From Merismopedia glauca CCAP 1448/3 (lineage in GTDB: Bacteria > Cyanobacteriota > Cyanobacteriia > Cyanobacteriales > CCAP-1448): DNA of 53,806 nucleotides. Below are positions 18,663-28,653 of this stretch, one piece after another. Position 1 is the first letter of the stretch; each line of letters starts with the position of its first letter. The notes under the pieces were generated by a model. That model made no database searches and was not told the DNA's origin. It saw only the letters and a program-made list of their open reading frames with translations. The translations under genes were made by a program, and so were the position numbers. The DNA lies in contig NZ_PVWJ01000017.1 in NCBI RefSeq assembly GCF_003003775.1, positions 1 through 53,806 of the forward strand. The letters run 5' to 3'.

Positions 18663-18687
18663 AGACGTAGCAGTGCTACGTCTCTAC
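18659..18687. repeat. GAGACGT-type palindrome between kdsB and kdsA
   Basis: Perfect 12-bp arms (GTAGAGACGTAG / CTACGTCTCTAC) around a 5-base loop, starting at the kdsB stop codon. AGTCAGAAGT motifs stand on both sides. It shares the AGAGACGT core with the palindromes at 48755 and 49868. Without a T-run it is more likely a dispersed repeat or mRNA 3'-end stabiliser than an intrinsic terminator. Confidence 0.85.
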
Positions 18688-18706
18688 AGAAGTCAGAAGT
18701 AACTAG

Positions 18707-19557
<851 letters not shown>

Positions 19558-19558
<1 letters not shown>

Positions 19559-20079
19559 TGGGAAAAGTTTCTCAGAAAAAACTGCGATCGCTCCTAGCTC
19601 AAGTCAAGTTATTAGCTTTGGATGTCGATGGAGTCCTTACCGATGCAGGACTTTACTACAGCGATAGTGGCGAAGAATTGAAGAAATTTAATGCCAAAGA
19701 TGGGATGGGATTAAAATTACTCATGGAAGCTGGGATTGAAGTTGCGATCGTCACAGCTAGTTCCTCGACAGCAACTATACACCGAGCTAAAAAATTGGGC
19801 ATTGTTCATGCTTTTATTGGGGTAGAAGATAAGTTAGCGACTCTCAAACAACTCTGCGAGCAATTAAATATTTCTCTCTCACAAGTTGCTTATGTAGGAG
19901 ATGATGTTAACGATTTACCAATTATGGAAGTGGTAGGTTGTCCGATGACAGTAGCTGATGCAATCGAGGAGAATCAGAAACAGGCTATTTATGTGAGTAA
20001 AATAGGTGGAGGACAGGGAGCAGTAAGAGAGATCTGCGATCGCATTATTAAAGCTTATTCTCAATCAAATAATTCATGA
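19558..20079 (+). CDS. kdsC: Kdo-8-phosphate phosphatase (HAD family)
   Basis: Removes phosphate from Kdo 8-phosphate before CMP activation. A 173-residue C0-type HAD protein with catalytic DVDGVLTD (about 22-29), SDSGEELKKFNAKDGMG, the Thr/Ser motif IVTASSS, and the acidic GDDVNDLP motif. Size and motif order match KdsC/YrbI. The start codon overlaps the kdsA stop (TAATG). It completes a four-gene Kdo set. Confidence 0.92.
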
Positions 20080-20153
20080 CCAATAATTTCTTGATCGCAC
20101 GAGTCGCCAGATTTATCCGTGGAATCAATCCAAAATCTAAATGCTAAAATCGG

Positions 20154-21074
20154 ATGACAGTTGAAAGTCCAATTCAGATATTTGTAGGTACTGAAAAAGA
20201 GCAATTACTTGCTTTAAAAGTGCTGGAATATTCTATTCATAAGCATTCTACTTTACCTGTTCAAGTTACTCCTTTATTTGCTGCAATTGAACAAATAGGT
20301 ATAAATATTCCAGTCATTAAGGACAAACAAAAACAACCTAGAACACCATTTAGTTTTCAAAGATTTACCATACCTGAATTAAAATCTTATCGTGGAAGAG
20401 CCATTTATTTGGACTCCGATATGCAAGTTTTTCAAGATATTAAAGAACTCTGGTTATGGAATTTTGATGGTGCAGATATTCTCTCGGTGTACGAACCAGA
20501 ATCTTCTCAGCGATCGTCGCAATTTAGCGTGATGGTTTTAAACTGCGAACAACTAACCTGGAAAATAGAAGACTTAATTGAAGATTTAAATCGAGGAAAA
20601 TGGACTTACGAACAGTTAATGTTTGAACTCGCACCAGCCAAAAAAATCTCTCAAGTTTTGCCAAGCGAATGGAACGATCTAGAGCGTTATCAACCAGGAA
20701 AAACGGCTCTCACCCATTATACTGATATGCCTAATCAACCTTGGCTCAATGTTTCTAATCCCCTGGGTTGGCTTTGGTGTCAAGAATTATTTGCCGCAAT
20801 TCAAGATAAGATTATTAGTCTAAAATTTGTGGAAGAACAGGTGAAAAAAGGATGGGTTAGACCTTCTCTAATTTATCAATTAAAACATGAAATTATCGAT
20901 CCGCTTTCTCTCTCCAAAGAAGTTATCAAACGTGATGAACGTCTATTCACTCCACCTCACGCTTGGAGAAAACCTATTAAGTTCTTGATGGAGCAATCGT
21001 ATTTACCTGAAAGGATTAAGCGTATAATTTATCGGCTTTATGCTGAAGCTAGATATGTTTATCAGCAAAGATAG
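20154..21074 (+). CDS. GT8-like glycosyltransferase (paralogue 4 of 4)
   Basis: A 306-residue protein closely similar in layout to the 5306 gene product. It has IQIFVGTEKEQLLALKVLEYSI, DxD as Asp-Ser-Asp in AIYLDSDMQVF (about 87-89), HYTDMPNQPW (about 188-197), and the tail GWVRPSLIYQLKHE ... FTPPHAW. All catalytic motifs look intact. It lies after kdsC, separated by 74 bases, and leads into two further glycosyltransferase genes. Confidence 0.75.
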   Translation: MTVESPIQIFVGTEKEQLLALKVLEYSIHKHSTLPVQVTPLFAAIEQIGINIPVIKDKQKQPRTPFSFQRFTIPELKSYRGRAIYLDSDMQVFQDIKELWLWNFDGADILSVYEPESSQRSSQFSVMVLNCEQLTWKIEDLIEDLNRGKWTYEQLMFELAPAKKISQVLPSEWNDLERYQPGKTALTHYTDMPNQPWLNVSNPLGWLWCQELFAAIQDKIISLKFVEEQVKKGWVRPSLIYQLKHEIIDPLSLSKEVIKRDERLFTPPHAWRKPIKFLMEQSYLPERIKRIIYRLYAEARYVYQQR

Positions 21075-21088
21075 AGCGAATTAAAAAT

Positions 21089-21946
21089 GTGTTGTACTTT
21101 CTAACTGTTAACTATTATTCAACTGAACTGATCCAAAAATTACTCGATTCAATTGATGGCGATCGCTCTAATTATCAATTTGTTATTGTCAACAATTCAC
21201 CCGACGATAGAACTATAAAAAACTTAAAACATCAATCAGTTGTAGTCTTAGAATCTGAAACTAATTTAGGTTTTGCTAACGCTTGTAATTTAGGATTAAA
21301 TTGGATTTATCAAGAAAATGCTCAAGCTTTAGTCTGGATTATTAACCCTGATACTTATCTCAAACCTAATAGTTTAGAAAGTGTTTTTGCCTTCTTTAAA
21401 ACCTATCCCAAGCTTTCTTTAGTCGGGACTCTAATTTATACGCCAACTGACGATATTTGGTTTGCTGGTGGACGATTCATACCCTATATAGGTGCTATTT
21501 TTAGTACCAATTTCCTGGGTTCCAATCCGCCTTTTCCCTATGTTTCTTGTGACTGGGTAAGTGGATGTAGTCTCCTTATCAATTTATGTCATTTTCAGAG
21601 TTGTCCGCAGTTCGATGCTGACTATTTTCTTTACTATGAAGACTTTGATTTTTGTCGTCGTTGCGCTAGTCAAGGACATCAAATTGTTATTACCAATCGA
21701 TTAGCTATTATTCATCAACCTTCCTCAATCACTAACCGTAACATTAGGGTAAAGCTAAAGCACAGTACTTATAGTTATCTACTAACACTAGAAAGATATA
21801 CTAACCCATTAGTTTTTTGGGTGCGATTCCTACGTCTTTTTTTCTATACATTGATTCTTTTACCAATTAAAACTCAAGCTTCATTGGGTAAACTAACTGG
21901 TATTACAGATTATTTAACCCGAAATTCTGTTGCCCAAAAAAGCTAA
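21089..21946 (+). CDS. Glycosyltransferase family 2 (rhamnosyltransferase-like)
   Basis: A 285-residue GT-A inverting enzyme with a GTG start. It shows LTVNYYSTELIQKLLDSI, VIVNNSPDD, NLGFANACNLGL, VWIINPDTYL (DxD equivalent), CDWVSGCSLLI, and YFLYYEDFDFCRRCASQGH. The EDFDFCRR motif supplies the catalytic base seen in WcaA/RfbF-like GT2 enzymes. A C-terminal hydrophobic stretch (about 240-262) may bind the membrane surface. Specificity is unknown; rhamnosyltransferases are the closest pattern. Confidence 0.85.
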   Translation: MLYFLTVNYYSTELIQKLLDSIDGDRSNYQFVIVNNSPDDRTIKNLKHQSVVVLESETNLGFANACNLGLNWIYQENAQALVWIINPDTYLKPNSLESVFAFFKTYPKLSLVGTLIYTPTDDIWFAGGRFIPYIGAIFSTNFLGSNPPFPYVSCDWVSGCSLLINLCHFQSCPQFDADYFLYYEDFDFCRRCASQGHQIVITNRLAIIHQPSSITNRNIRVKLKHSTYSYLLTLERYTNPLVFWVRFLRLFFYTLILLPIKTQASLGKLTGITDYLTRNSVAQKS

Positions 21947-21976
21947 AATCAGAAAAACCCAAGTCACTTCAAATTC

Positions 21977-23056
21977 TTGTCACACCTTCTAGTTAATCTA
22001 TCTTTTCTTCTATCTCAACCTACTGGCATATCAACTTATGCTCTCAATCTGCTTGATTCTTTACACAAGCTGCAACCTACACTACTAAGTCCCCATTTTT
22101 GGGAGGGATTTCAACATTATACTATCCCATCAAACTTAACGCCAGAACAAGGTAGTAAAGGTCATTTACAACGTCTTATATGGACTCAATTTGAGTTACC
22201 CCAAATTTATCAAAATCTGCAAGCAAACCTGTTATTTTCTCCCGTACCAGAAGCTCCAATTTACACCAATTGTCGCTATATAGTGACAGTTCACGATCTG
22301 ATTCCCTTGCGCTTTCCTAGATTTTCACCATTAACGTATTACAGTCGATATTATATTCCAACTATTTTAAATCGAGCAGAATGTATTATTTGTAATTCCC
22401 AAGCAACAGCTAAAGATATTACAGATTTTTACCACATTAATCCTCATAAAATTGCCCCGATTCTTTTAGCATACGATCGCTCTCATTTCTATCCCCTCAA
22501 TCTACCAAAAAATTCAATCAACCGTCCTTATTTTCTGTATTTAGGTAGACAAGATAGTTACAAAAACATTCACAGATTAATTGCTGCTTTTGCAACATTA
22601 CCTAATTGTCAAGATTACGAACTTTGGATTGCGGGATCGACAGATAAACGCTATACTCCTGCTTTAAAAAAACAAATTGTAGAACTGGAAATTGTAGAAC
22701 AAGTTAAGTTTCTTGAGTATGTTCCCTATGAGGAATTACCCAAGTTAATTAACCAAGCGTTAGCTTTTGTTTTTCCTAGTTTGTGGGAAGGATTTGGTTT
22801 ACCTGTATTAGAAGCAATGGGTTGCGGAACTCCAGTTATTACTTCTAATATATCTTCGTTACCAGAAGTAGCTGGAGATGCGGGGATTTTAGTGAATCCT
22901 TATAGTGTAGAAGAGATAGCCGATGGGATGAAGGCTGTAGCTGAAGATGGACAATTGCGATCGCATCTCAGTCAAGCTGGTATCATAAGAGCAAGTCACT
23001 TTAGTTGGTCAAAAACTGGTGCGGAAACTGTAGAAGTATTAAAAAGGTTTCTGTAG
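21977..23056 (+). CDS. Glycosyltransferase family 4
   Basis: A 359-residue GT-B enzyme starting at TTG 21977; no closer ATG preserves the N-terminal LLVNLSFLLSQPTGISTYA loop. Clear GT4 features are FLYLGRQDSYKNIHRLIAAF, LWIAGSTDKRYTP, VKFLEYVPYEELPKLINQA, and the EX7E motif in FPSLWEGFGLPVLEAMGCGTPVI. It resembles mannosyl/rhamnosyltransferases of capsule and O-antigen clusters. It is the last glycan gene; menC follows after eight bases. Confidence 0.9.
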   Translation: MSHLLVNLSFLLSQPTGISTYALNLLDSLHKLQPTLLSPHFWEGFQHYTIPSNLTPEQGSKGHLQRLIWTQFELPQIYQNLQANLLFSPVPEAPIYTNCRYIVTVHDLIPLRFPRFSPLTYYSRYYIPTILNRAECIICNSQATAKDITDFYHINPHKIAPILLAYDRSHFYPLNLPKNSINRPYFLYLGRQDSYKNIHRLIAAFATLPNCQDYELWIAGSTDKRYTPALKKQIVELEIVEQVKFLEYVPYEELPKLINQALAFVFPSLWEGFGLPVLEAMGCGTPVITSNISSLPEVAGDAGILVNPYSVEEIADGMKAVAEDGQLRSHLSQAGIIRASHFSWSKTGAETVEVLKRFL

Positions 23057-23064
23057 CTACTTTC

Positions 23065-23973
23065 ATGGTTTATCAGCTTGAATTTGATCCCTACCAAAAA
23101 GAGTTTAAGCAACCACTTAATACTAATCATGGCATTTGGCAACTAAGAGAAGGGATCGTCATTAAATTAATCAATCAAACCGAAAAGATAGGATATGGTG
23201 AAATTGCACCTATACCTTGGTTCGGTTCTGAAACTTTACAGCAAGCTATCGATTTTTGCCAGAAGTTAGATCGTCAAATAAGCGATGAATTAATCTTATC
23301 TATACCTGATGATTTACCTGCTTGTCAGTTTGGGTTTGAATCGGCTAGAGAAGATTTTAAAAACTGCCAAAATGTAGAAATATCTAATTCTCAATTAGCA
23401 GGATTATTACCAACAGGAATATCTGCTTTATCTACTTGGGAAAAACTTTGGAATCAAGGATATCGTACCCTTAAATGGAAAATAGGTGTAGCCGATATCA
23501 AAGAGGAATTAGACATATTTCAAAAGTTGATTCAAGTTATCCCATTTGAAGCTAAATTAAGATTAGATGCTAATGGTGGACTTAATTATCGACAAGCTAA
23601 GACTTGGTTAGAAACTGTGAGGGGAACTAATGTAGAATTTCTCGAACAACCTTTGCCAGTAAATGAATTTGATGCCATGCTAGAGTTGAGTAAAATATAT
23701 GAAACTCCTATAGCCTTGGATGAATCTGTCGCTAATATTAGAGAATTGAAAAAGTGTTACAATTTAGGTTGGCGGGGTGTGTTTGTAATTAAACCTGCGA
23801 TCGCTGGTTCTCCTCAGAAGTTACGTCACTTTTGCAGAACTAATCAAATTGATGCGGTTTTCTCTTCAGTCTTTGAAACTTCTGTGGGTAGAAAAGCTGC
23901 TTTAAAGTTAGCTAGTGAATTATCTAATCCTCAGCGCGCTTTGGGTTTTGGGGTAAATCATTGGTTTAATTAA
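23065..23973 (+). CDS. menC: o-Succinylbenzoate synthase
   Basis: Dehydrates SHCHC to o-succinylbenzoate in phylloquinone/menaquinone synthesis. I start at ATG 23065, after the preceding stop; the frame runs upstream to 23005 but that part overlaps the GT4 gene. The 302-residue enolase-superfamily protein shows TLKWKIG (catalytic Lys), LRLDANGGL (metal Asp), FLEQPLP (metal Glu), IALDESV (metal Asp) and VFVIKPAIAGSP (second Lys). It pairs with menE downstream. Close spacing to the glycan genes suggests shared transcription. Confidence 0.9.
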   Translation: MVYQLEFDPYQKEFKQPLNTNHGIWQLREGIVIKLINQTEKIGYGEIAPIPWFGSETLQQAIDFCQKLDRQISDELILSIPDDLPACQFGFESAREDFKNCQNVEISNSQLAGLLPTGISALSTWEKLWNQGYRTLKWKIGVADIKEELDIFQKLIQVIPFEAKLRLDANGGLNYRQAKTWLETVRGTNVEFLEQPLPVNEFDAMLELSKIYETPIALDESVANIRELKKCYNLGWRGVFVIKPAIAGSPQKLRHFCRTNQIDAVFSSVFETSVGRKAALKLASELSNPQRALGFGVNHWFN

Positions 23974-24045
23974 GGAAGAAGGAAGAAGGACTGTAGGTTG
24001 GGTTGACGATAGGAAACCCAACAAATGAAGTCAGAAGTCAGAAGT
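23974..24045. repeat. Repeat cluster: GGAAGAA heptamers, GTTGGGTT hairpin, AGTCAGA heptamers
   Basis: Three short cyanobacterial repeat types lie side by side between menC and menE. They are about 2.5 units of GGAAGAA (23974-23990), a hairpin with 8-bp arms GTTGGGTT / AACCCAAC (23997-24022), and GAAGTCAGAAGTCAGAAGT (24027-24045). No T-tract follows the hairpin, so termination is not assured. Confidence 0.75.
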
Positions 24046-24108
24046 GCCAAGAAACAAAATTAAAATTGTTTGTTGAGAGTCGGGGATTAACATTTTTTTA
24101 GAAAAGCT

Positions 24109-25455
24109 ATGGAATCGGCTTTATTTTATCTTGAAAAACGAGCTAGTGAACCTTGGATAATTGGTGAGAATAGCGATCGCTTTTTCGATTATACTCAACA
24201 AGCTTTAGCGGAAATTAATACTTTTTTACAGGGAGGTATATTACCAAAGATATTAATTGCAGAAGCAGATCCAATTAGGTTTGTAGCTGATTTTTTGGTG
24301 GCGATCGCATCTGAATGTCCAGTTTTTTTAGGTAATTATCAATGGGGTCAAAATGAATGGGGACAAGTATTAAATTTAGTTCAGCCTAACTTGGTTTGGG
24401 GTTTAGATTATCAAATTGAATCTCAAGATTATTCAGGTAAGTTTTGGCGAAACGACATTATGATTCCCACTGGTGGATCGTCTGGAAATATTCGTTTTGC
24501 TATTCACACTTGGCAAACCTTAACTGCATCTGTCAGTGGATTTTGTAAATATTTTGAAACTGATATAGTTAACTCTTTTTGTATTTTACCTGTATGTCAT
24601 GTCAGTGGATTAATGCAATTTATCCGTTCTTTAGTGACTGGGGGTAGATTAGTTATTTCTCCATTTAAACAACTGGATTTTAACAAGTTTAATTACTTAA
24701 ATTTCGACAATTTTTTCATCTCTCTAGTTCCTAGCCAGTTAGAAAAAATATTGTCTACAGAACCTCAATATTTATCTAGGTTTAAAAATGTTTTATTGGG
24801 TGGTGCGCCAGCATGGGAAGAATTACTAGAAAAAGCCAGAAATACTCAAATTAGATTAGCACCTACTTATGGAATGACGGAAACCGCTTCCCAAATCGTG
24901 ACTTTGAAGCCAGAAGACTTTCTGAAGGGTAATTCTAGTAGTGGTAAAGTTTTACCTCATGCTGAAGTATTAATCGAGAATCAAGTAGTTAAAATTCAAG
25001 CCAAATCTTTATATTTAGGTTACTATCCAAATCGCGGAAAAACTGAAGATATAACTTTTAAAACAGACGATCTAGGTTATTTCGATGACCAAGGTTATTT
25101 ACACATTTTAGGACGCAACAGCCACAAAATAATTACGGGTGGTGAAAATGTTTTTCCCTCTGCAGTTGAAGCTGTAATTAGAAGTACTAATCTGGTTCAA
25201 GATGTGTGTGTAATTGGTTTAGAAGATACTTACTGGGGACAAGTAGTGACGGCAGTTTATGTACCAATCAATGAAGGGGTAAAAAGTCAAGCTATCGCCT
25301 CTCTTATTTCTCCGCAAATCGCTAAATTTAAACAGCCTAAATACTGGATTTCGGTCACATCTATTTCTCGAAATATTCAAGGAAAAGTGAATCAACAGGA
25401 ATTACTGAATATGGCTACTAATTGGCTGCAACAGAATTTATCCAATCTATCATAG
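24109..25455 (+). CDS. menE: 2-succinylbenzoate--CoA ligase
   Basis: Adenylates o-succinylbenzoate and forms the CoA thioester. A 448-residue ANL-superfamily enzyme with phosphate loop IPTGGSSGNIRFAIHTW, CHVSGLMQF (MenE-specific His-Ser-Gly region), YGMTETASQIV, KTDDLGYFDDQGYLHILGR (ribose-binding Asp and hinge), and a C-terminal Lys in SRNIQGKVNQQEL (catalytic Lys). Its last 38 bases overlap the convergent thioesterase gene. menB, for the next step, is 23 kb away at 48914. Confidence 0.92.
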   Translation: MESALFYLEKRASEPWIIGENSDRFFDYTQQALAEINTFLQGGILPKILIAEADPIRFVADFLVAIASECPVFLGNYQWGQNEWGQVLNLVQPNLVWGLDYQIESQDYSGKFWRNDIMIPTGGSSGNIRFAIHTWQTLTASVSGFCKYFETDIVNSFCILPVCHVSGLMQFIRSLVTGGRLVISPFKQLDFNKFNYLNFDNFFISLVPSQLEKILSTEPQYLSRFKNVLLGGAPAWEELLEKARNTQIRLAPTYGMTETASQIVTLKPEDFLKGNSSSGKVLPHAEVLIENQVVKIQAKSLYLGYYPNRGKTEDITFKTDDLGYFDDQGYLHILGRNSHKIITGGENVFPSAVEAVIRSTNLVQDVCVIGLEDTYWGQVVTAVYVPINEGVKSQAIASLISPQIAKFKQPKYWISVTSISRNIQGKVNQQELLNMATNWLQQNLSNLS

Positions 25456-25831
25456 TTGAAGTTAATGGCTGTTTCTTTCTGGCTGTGGCATTAATACAAA
25501 CGTGTCTAGTTAAAGCTTTAGCTAAAGCAATTTTTTCCGATCCAGATTCAATTGCGTAAGTAATTTCAAAACTAGCATCATCAATAATTTGAGGATGAAG
25601 AGAAATGACAATGCGATCGCCACAATACATGGGGCGTTTAAAATCAACACTAGCGTGAACTATCGGATAAGCCACTTCAGGATAACTGAAAAAACTTTTC
25701 AGATCGATCCCAAAACTTGTCAACGACTCCTCATAAACCTCATGACAAATAGACAAAACATTAGCAAAATAAACTACCCCAGCAGCATCAGTATCAGAAA
25801 AACGGATAGTTCTGGTAAATGAAAAAGCCAT
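25418..25831 (-). CDS. 1,4-Dihydroxy-2-naphthoyl-CoA hydrolase (4HBT hotdog thioesterase)
   Basis: Releases DHNA from DHNA-CoA, the step between MenB and MenA. The 137-residue hotdog protein has RTIRFSDTDAAGVVYFANVLSICHEVYEESL, with the catalytic Asp of the 4-hydroxybenzoyl-CoA thioesterase family before AAGVVYFAN. Cyanobacterial members of this family act on DHNA-CoA, and the menC-menE neighbourhood supports that assignment. The gene is convergent with menE and overlaps its 3' end by 38 bases. Confidence 0.88.
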   Translation of the reverse strand: MAFSFTRTIRFSDTDAAGVVYFANVLSICHEVYEESLTSFGIDLKSFFSYPEVAYPIVHASVDFKRPMYCGDRIVISLHPQIIDDASFEITYAIESGSEKIALAKALTRHVCINATARKKQPLTSTMIDWINSVAAN

Positions 25832-25837
25832 AGTTAA

Positions 25838-25921
25838 GGAAGAAGGAAGAAGGAAGAAGGAAGAAGGAAGAAGGAAGAAGGAAGAAGGAAGAAGGAAGAG
25901 GGAAGAGGGAAGAGGGAAGAA
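25838..25921. repeat. Heptamer tandem repeat, 12 x GGAAGAA/GGAAGAG
   Basis: Twelve uninterrupted 7-bp units: eight GGAAGAA, three GGAAGAG, then one GGAAGAA. It is the longest of the GGAAGAA-type tracts in this window and lies between the divergent thioesterase and TpsB genes. Such tracts are typically variable in copy number. Confidence 0.95.
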
Positions 25922-26035
25922 GGGGAAACAAATATAGAATTTAAATCCGGCGCAGCTTATAATGAGTTCAATTTTAAGGGTTGAATTTAGCCATTTTATG
26001 GTTAAATCCTGGTTATAACAATCAAATAAAATTCT

Positions 26036-27835
26036 ATGCTCTGGTCTTTTAAAAACCCCAGTCTTGTCAGCTTTTTTTTACTATTCCCTATAATCTTAAT
26101 CCCTGGGATCTGTTCCAGTGAAGCTAGTTTGGCTCATAATTCTCTTACCCCACAAGATCGAGTCAATCTATCTGAAGTCTTGAGTCAGAACCCACCCAAT
26201 TCTAACAGCGATCGCGAAGCATCTCCTACAGAGGATCGCTTCTTACAACCAATCCCCACTCCCTCACCCCTACCTACAGAAACTCCAGTTTTACCCACAC
26301 CTACCCCAGAACCATCAACTCCACCAGCAGCAGATACTAACATTCAGGTGCAGAAAGTAGAAATAAAAGGTAGCAGCATATTTACTGAAGCTGACTTTAA
26401 GCCAATTACTCAGAAAGTTGAGGGACAAACCGTTAGTTTAGACCAATTGACAGAAGTTGCCAATCAAATTACTCAATTATATCTAAATCGGGGTTTCCTC
26501 ACCTCCAGAGCGTTGATTGCACCGCAGGCGATCGCCAATGGGGTAGTTCAAATTAATATTATTGAAGGTAGCCTGGAAAAGATTCAAATCGACGGTACAA
26601 ACCGACTCAATCCTGGCTATATTCGTTCTCGGATTAATTTGGTGGCGGGAACGCCATTGAATATTGGCAAATTAGAAGAGCAGCTACGGCTATTAAGATC
26701 AGATCCACTATTTACTAACGTAGAAGCCAGCTTACGCGCTGGGAGTGCTGTCGGTAAAAGTATTTTAATTGTCCGCGTCAGTGAAGCCAAGAATCTGGAT
26801 ATCAACCTCAGTTTCGATAACTACTCTCCTCCCAGCGTCGGTAGCGAAAGATTGGGTACGAGTCTGACATTTCGGAATCTGAGTGGGATTGGTGACGAAC
26901 TATATGGATCTTATCGCTGGACGACCACAGGTGGGGCTGACGTTTTTGACTTTAGCTATCGAGTTCCCGTCAACGCCATGAATGGCACCCTGCAATTAAG
27001 GGCTGCACCCAATTCCAATCGTATCACCCAAGAGCCTTTTAATGCCCTGGGAATCAACGGAAACTCCCAATTATATGAAATCAGCTATCGACAGCCTTTA
27101 GTCCGCACTCTACGGGAAGAATTCGCCCTATCCTTGGGTTTAACCCATCAACAAGGACAAACCTTTACCTTTGCAGGTCCCACTCCATTTAGTATCGGAC
27201 CAGATGCTGATGGGGTGAGTCGCACTACTGTGATTAAATTTGGGCAAGATTACGTCAAACGCGACCCTAAAGGGGCATGGGCAGTGCGATCGCTCTTCAA
27301 TATCGGCACTGGCTGGTTCGACGCTACCAATAATGCTGATCCCATTCCCGATGGGCATTTTTTCAGTTGGTTGGGTCAAATCCAACGGGTACAAGTCTTA
27401 AATGAGGATAATTTCTTAATTGCTCAAGCTGAAATCCAGTTTACTCCCGATTCCCTGTTACCCTCAGAACAGTTTGTCATAGGTGGAGGTCAATCCGTGC
27501 GGGGTTACAGACAAAACGCCCGCGCCGGAGATAACGGCTTCAGATTCTCTCTAGAAGACCGAATTACCCTAGCTAGAGACGAAGCTGGAGTCTCAACCTT
27601 AATTTTGGCTCCATTTGTCGATTTGGGATACGTCTGGAACCAATCTGACAACCCCAACATCTTGCAAGATCAAAAATTCTTAGCTGGCTTAGGTTTGGGA
27701 GTTATGTGGGAACCCATACCCAACCTCAACCTACGCCTAGATTACGGTTTACCCCTAGTAAATTTGAGCGATCGCGGCGACAATATCCAAGATGATGGAC
27801 TCTACTTCAGCCTGAACTATAGACTGCGATTATGA
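26036..27835 (+). CDS. TpsB-type outer-membrane transporter (ShlB/FhaC/HecB family)
   Basis: A 599-residue two-partner-secretion transporter. It has an N-terminal hydrophobic signal segment (about 9-30), a Pro/Thr-rich linker (about 65-105), a ShlB-type POTRA domain starting at VQKVEIKGSSIF, a second POTRA-like unit (KIQIDGTNRLNPGYIRSRI), and then a beta-barrel. The barrel contains the family motif FVIGGGQSVRGYRQN (VRGY loop) and ends in SLNYRLRL. The usual TpsA haemagglutinin partner is not in this window; cyanobacteria often keep orphan TpsB proteins. Confidence 0.9.
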   Translation: MLWSFKNPSLVSFFLLFPIILIPGICSSEASLAHNSLTPQDRVNLSEVLSQNPPNSNSDREASPTEDRFLQPIPTPSPLPTETPVLPTPTPEPSTPPAADTNIQVQKVEIKGSSIFTEADFKPITQKVEGQTVSLDQLTEVANQITQLYLNRGFLTSRALIAPQAIANGVVQINIIEGSLEKIQIDGTNRLNPGYIRSRINLVAGTPLNIGKLEEQLRLLRSDPLFTNVEASLRAGSAVGKSILIVRVSEAKNLDINLSFDNYSPPSVGSERLGTSLTFRNLSGIGDELYGSYRWTTTGGADVFDFSYRVPVNAMNGTLQLRAAPNSNRITQEPFNALGINGNSQLYEISYRQPLVRTLREEFALSLGLTHQQGQTFTFAGPTPFSIGPDADGVSRTTVIKFGQDYVKRDPKGAWAVRSLFNIGTGWFDATNNADPIPDGHFFSWLGQIQRVQVLNEDNFLIAQAEIQFTPDSLLPSEQFVIGGGQSVRGYRQNARAGDNGFRFSLEDRITLARDEAGVSTLILAPFVDLGYVWNQSDNPNILQDQKFLAGLGLGVMWEPIPNLNLRLDYGLPLVNLSDRGDNIQDDGLYFSLNYRLRL

Positions 27836-27898
27836 GAGGATTGGGGGCTCAGAGGCTGAGGGGATGGGGAGAAAAGATAGCTACGATCTGACTGTATT

Positions 27899-27998
27899 CC
27901 CTCTGCTCCTCTGCTCCTCTGCTCCTCTGCTCCTCCGCTCCTCCGCTCCTCTGCTCCTCTGCTCCTCTGCTCCTCCGCTCCTCTACTCCTCCGCTCCC
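27899..27998. repeat. Octamer tandem repeat, about 12 x CTCCTCTG/CTCCTCCG
   Basis: About 100 bases of 8-bp units with CTG/CCG variation in the last three bases. On the minus strand it encodes spurious Arg-Ser-Arg-Gly-Ala-Glu-Glu-Gln repeats in two overlapping frames, which I do not regard as genes. It separates the TpsB gene from the convergent coiled-coil gene. Confidence 0.92.
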
Positions 27999-28006
27999 TA
28001 GACAAA

Positions 28007-28582
28007 TTATCGTCCCATCTTCCGTTTCATCTCTTGGAGTTCCATTTCCGTTTCCCAACGACTAAATTTGCGATCTAAATCGTCTCCCTTTTCTGGCGGT
28101 GGAGTCGTCACGTTTTGTCCCCAAGTCTTAGTTTCCCAATTATCAGCTTGAGTTTTTGCCTGTTGAGATTGAGCCGCAGCCGCTTGAGTGGCTAATTCTT
28201 GCCGCTTAATCTGAATTTGTCGCTGTAATTCTTTCGCTTTTTCCATCTGCTGCTTGATACCTTGCATTTTGCCCCAAAGTTGGTTACCTTGACGCAATAG
28301 TGCAGCTTCCCGTTCTTGAGCAGCTTGTGCCAAATCTTTTCTACCTGCGGCGTTGGCTTTATCAATCCGTTGATGCCAATGTTTGATTTGTTCGGCTGTC
28401 TCCAAAATTTCGTCTTGCGATCGCTTTTCTTGACCTTGCAAGTCGATAATCAGCCTCAAACTTTCCTTCTCTTGCTGGCGCAACTGTTCTTCTAAAACTT
28501 GTAACTCTAGATGGGGATTATTCCGTGCAAACTCTTCAATACGCTCTTCTAAAAACTGATTGATATCTTCAAATAATCCCAC
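28007..28582 (-). CDS. Cyanobacterial coiled-coil protein (TIGR04376-like), function unknown
   Basis: A 191-residue protein, strongly charged and almost wholly helical. Heptad-rich Gln/Glu/Lys stretches run from about residue 25 to 145, and a short conserved-looking tail contains TWGQNVTTPPPE. The start MGLFEDINQFLEERIEEFARNNPHLELQ resembles the cyanobacteria-restricted family I know as TIGR04376. No enzymatic motif, signal peptide or membrane segment is visible. A structural or scaffolding role is likely but unproved. Confidence 0.7.
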   Translation of the reverse strand: MGLFEDINQFLEERIEEFARNNPHLELQVLEEQLRQQEKESLRLIIDLQGQEKRSQDEILETAEQIKHWHQRIDKANAAGRKDLAQAAQEREAALLRQGNQLWGKMQGIKQQMEKAKELQRQIQIKRQELATQAAAAQSQQAKTQADNWETKTWGQNVTTPPPEKGDDLDRKFSRWETEMELQEMKRKMGR

Positions 28583-28653
28583 TGCTACATACTCCCAACT
28601 CGCAGATCCCTAAATTTATGTTAACGCGACTCAGGATGTTAGACCGCTTACTG

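Noticed and set aside
23005-23064. Longer start for menC
   Set aside because: The added 20 residues overlap the end of the GT4 gene in another frame and lack similarity to MenC starts.
27817-28058. Two minus-strand frames with RSRGAEEQ-type repeats
   Set aside because: They are translations of the CTCCTCTG octamer tract in two overlapping frames and run into the coiled-coil gene; no independent support.
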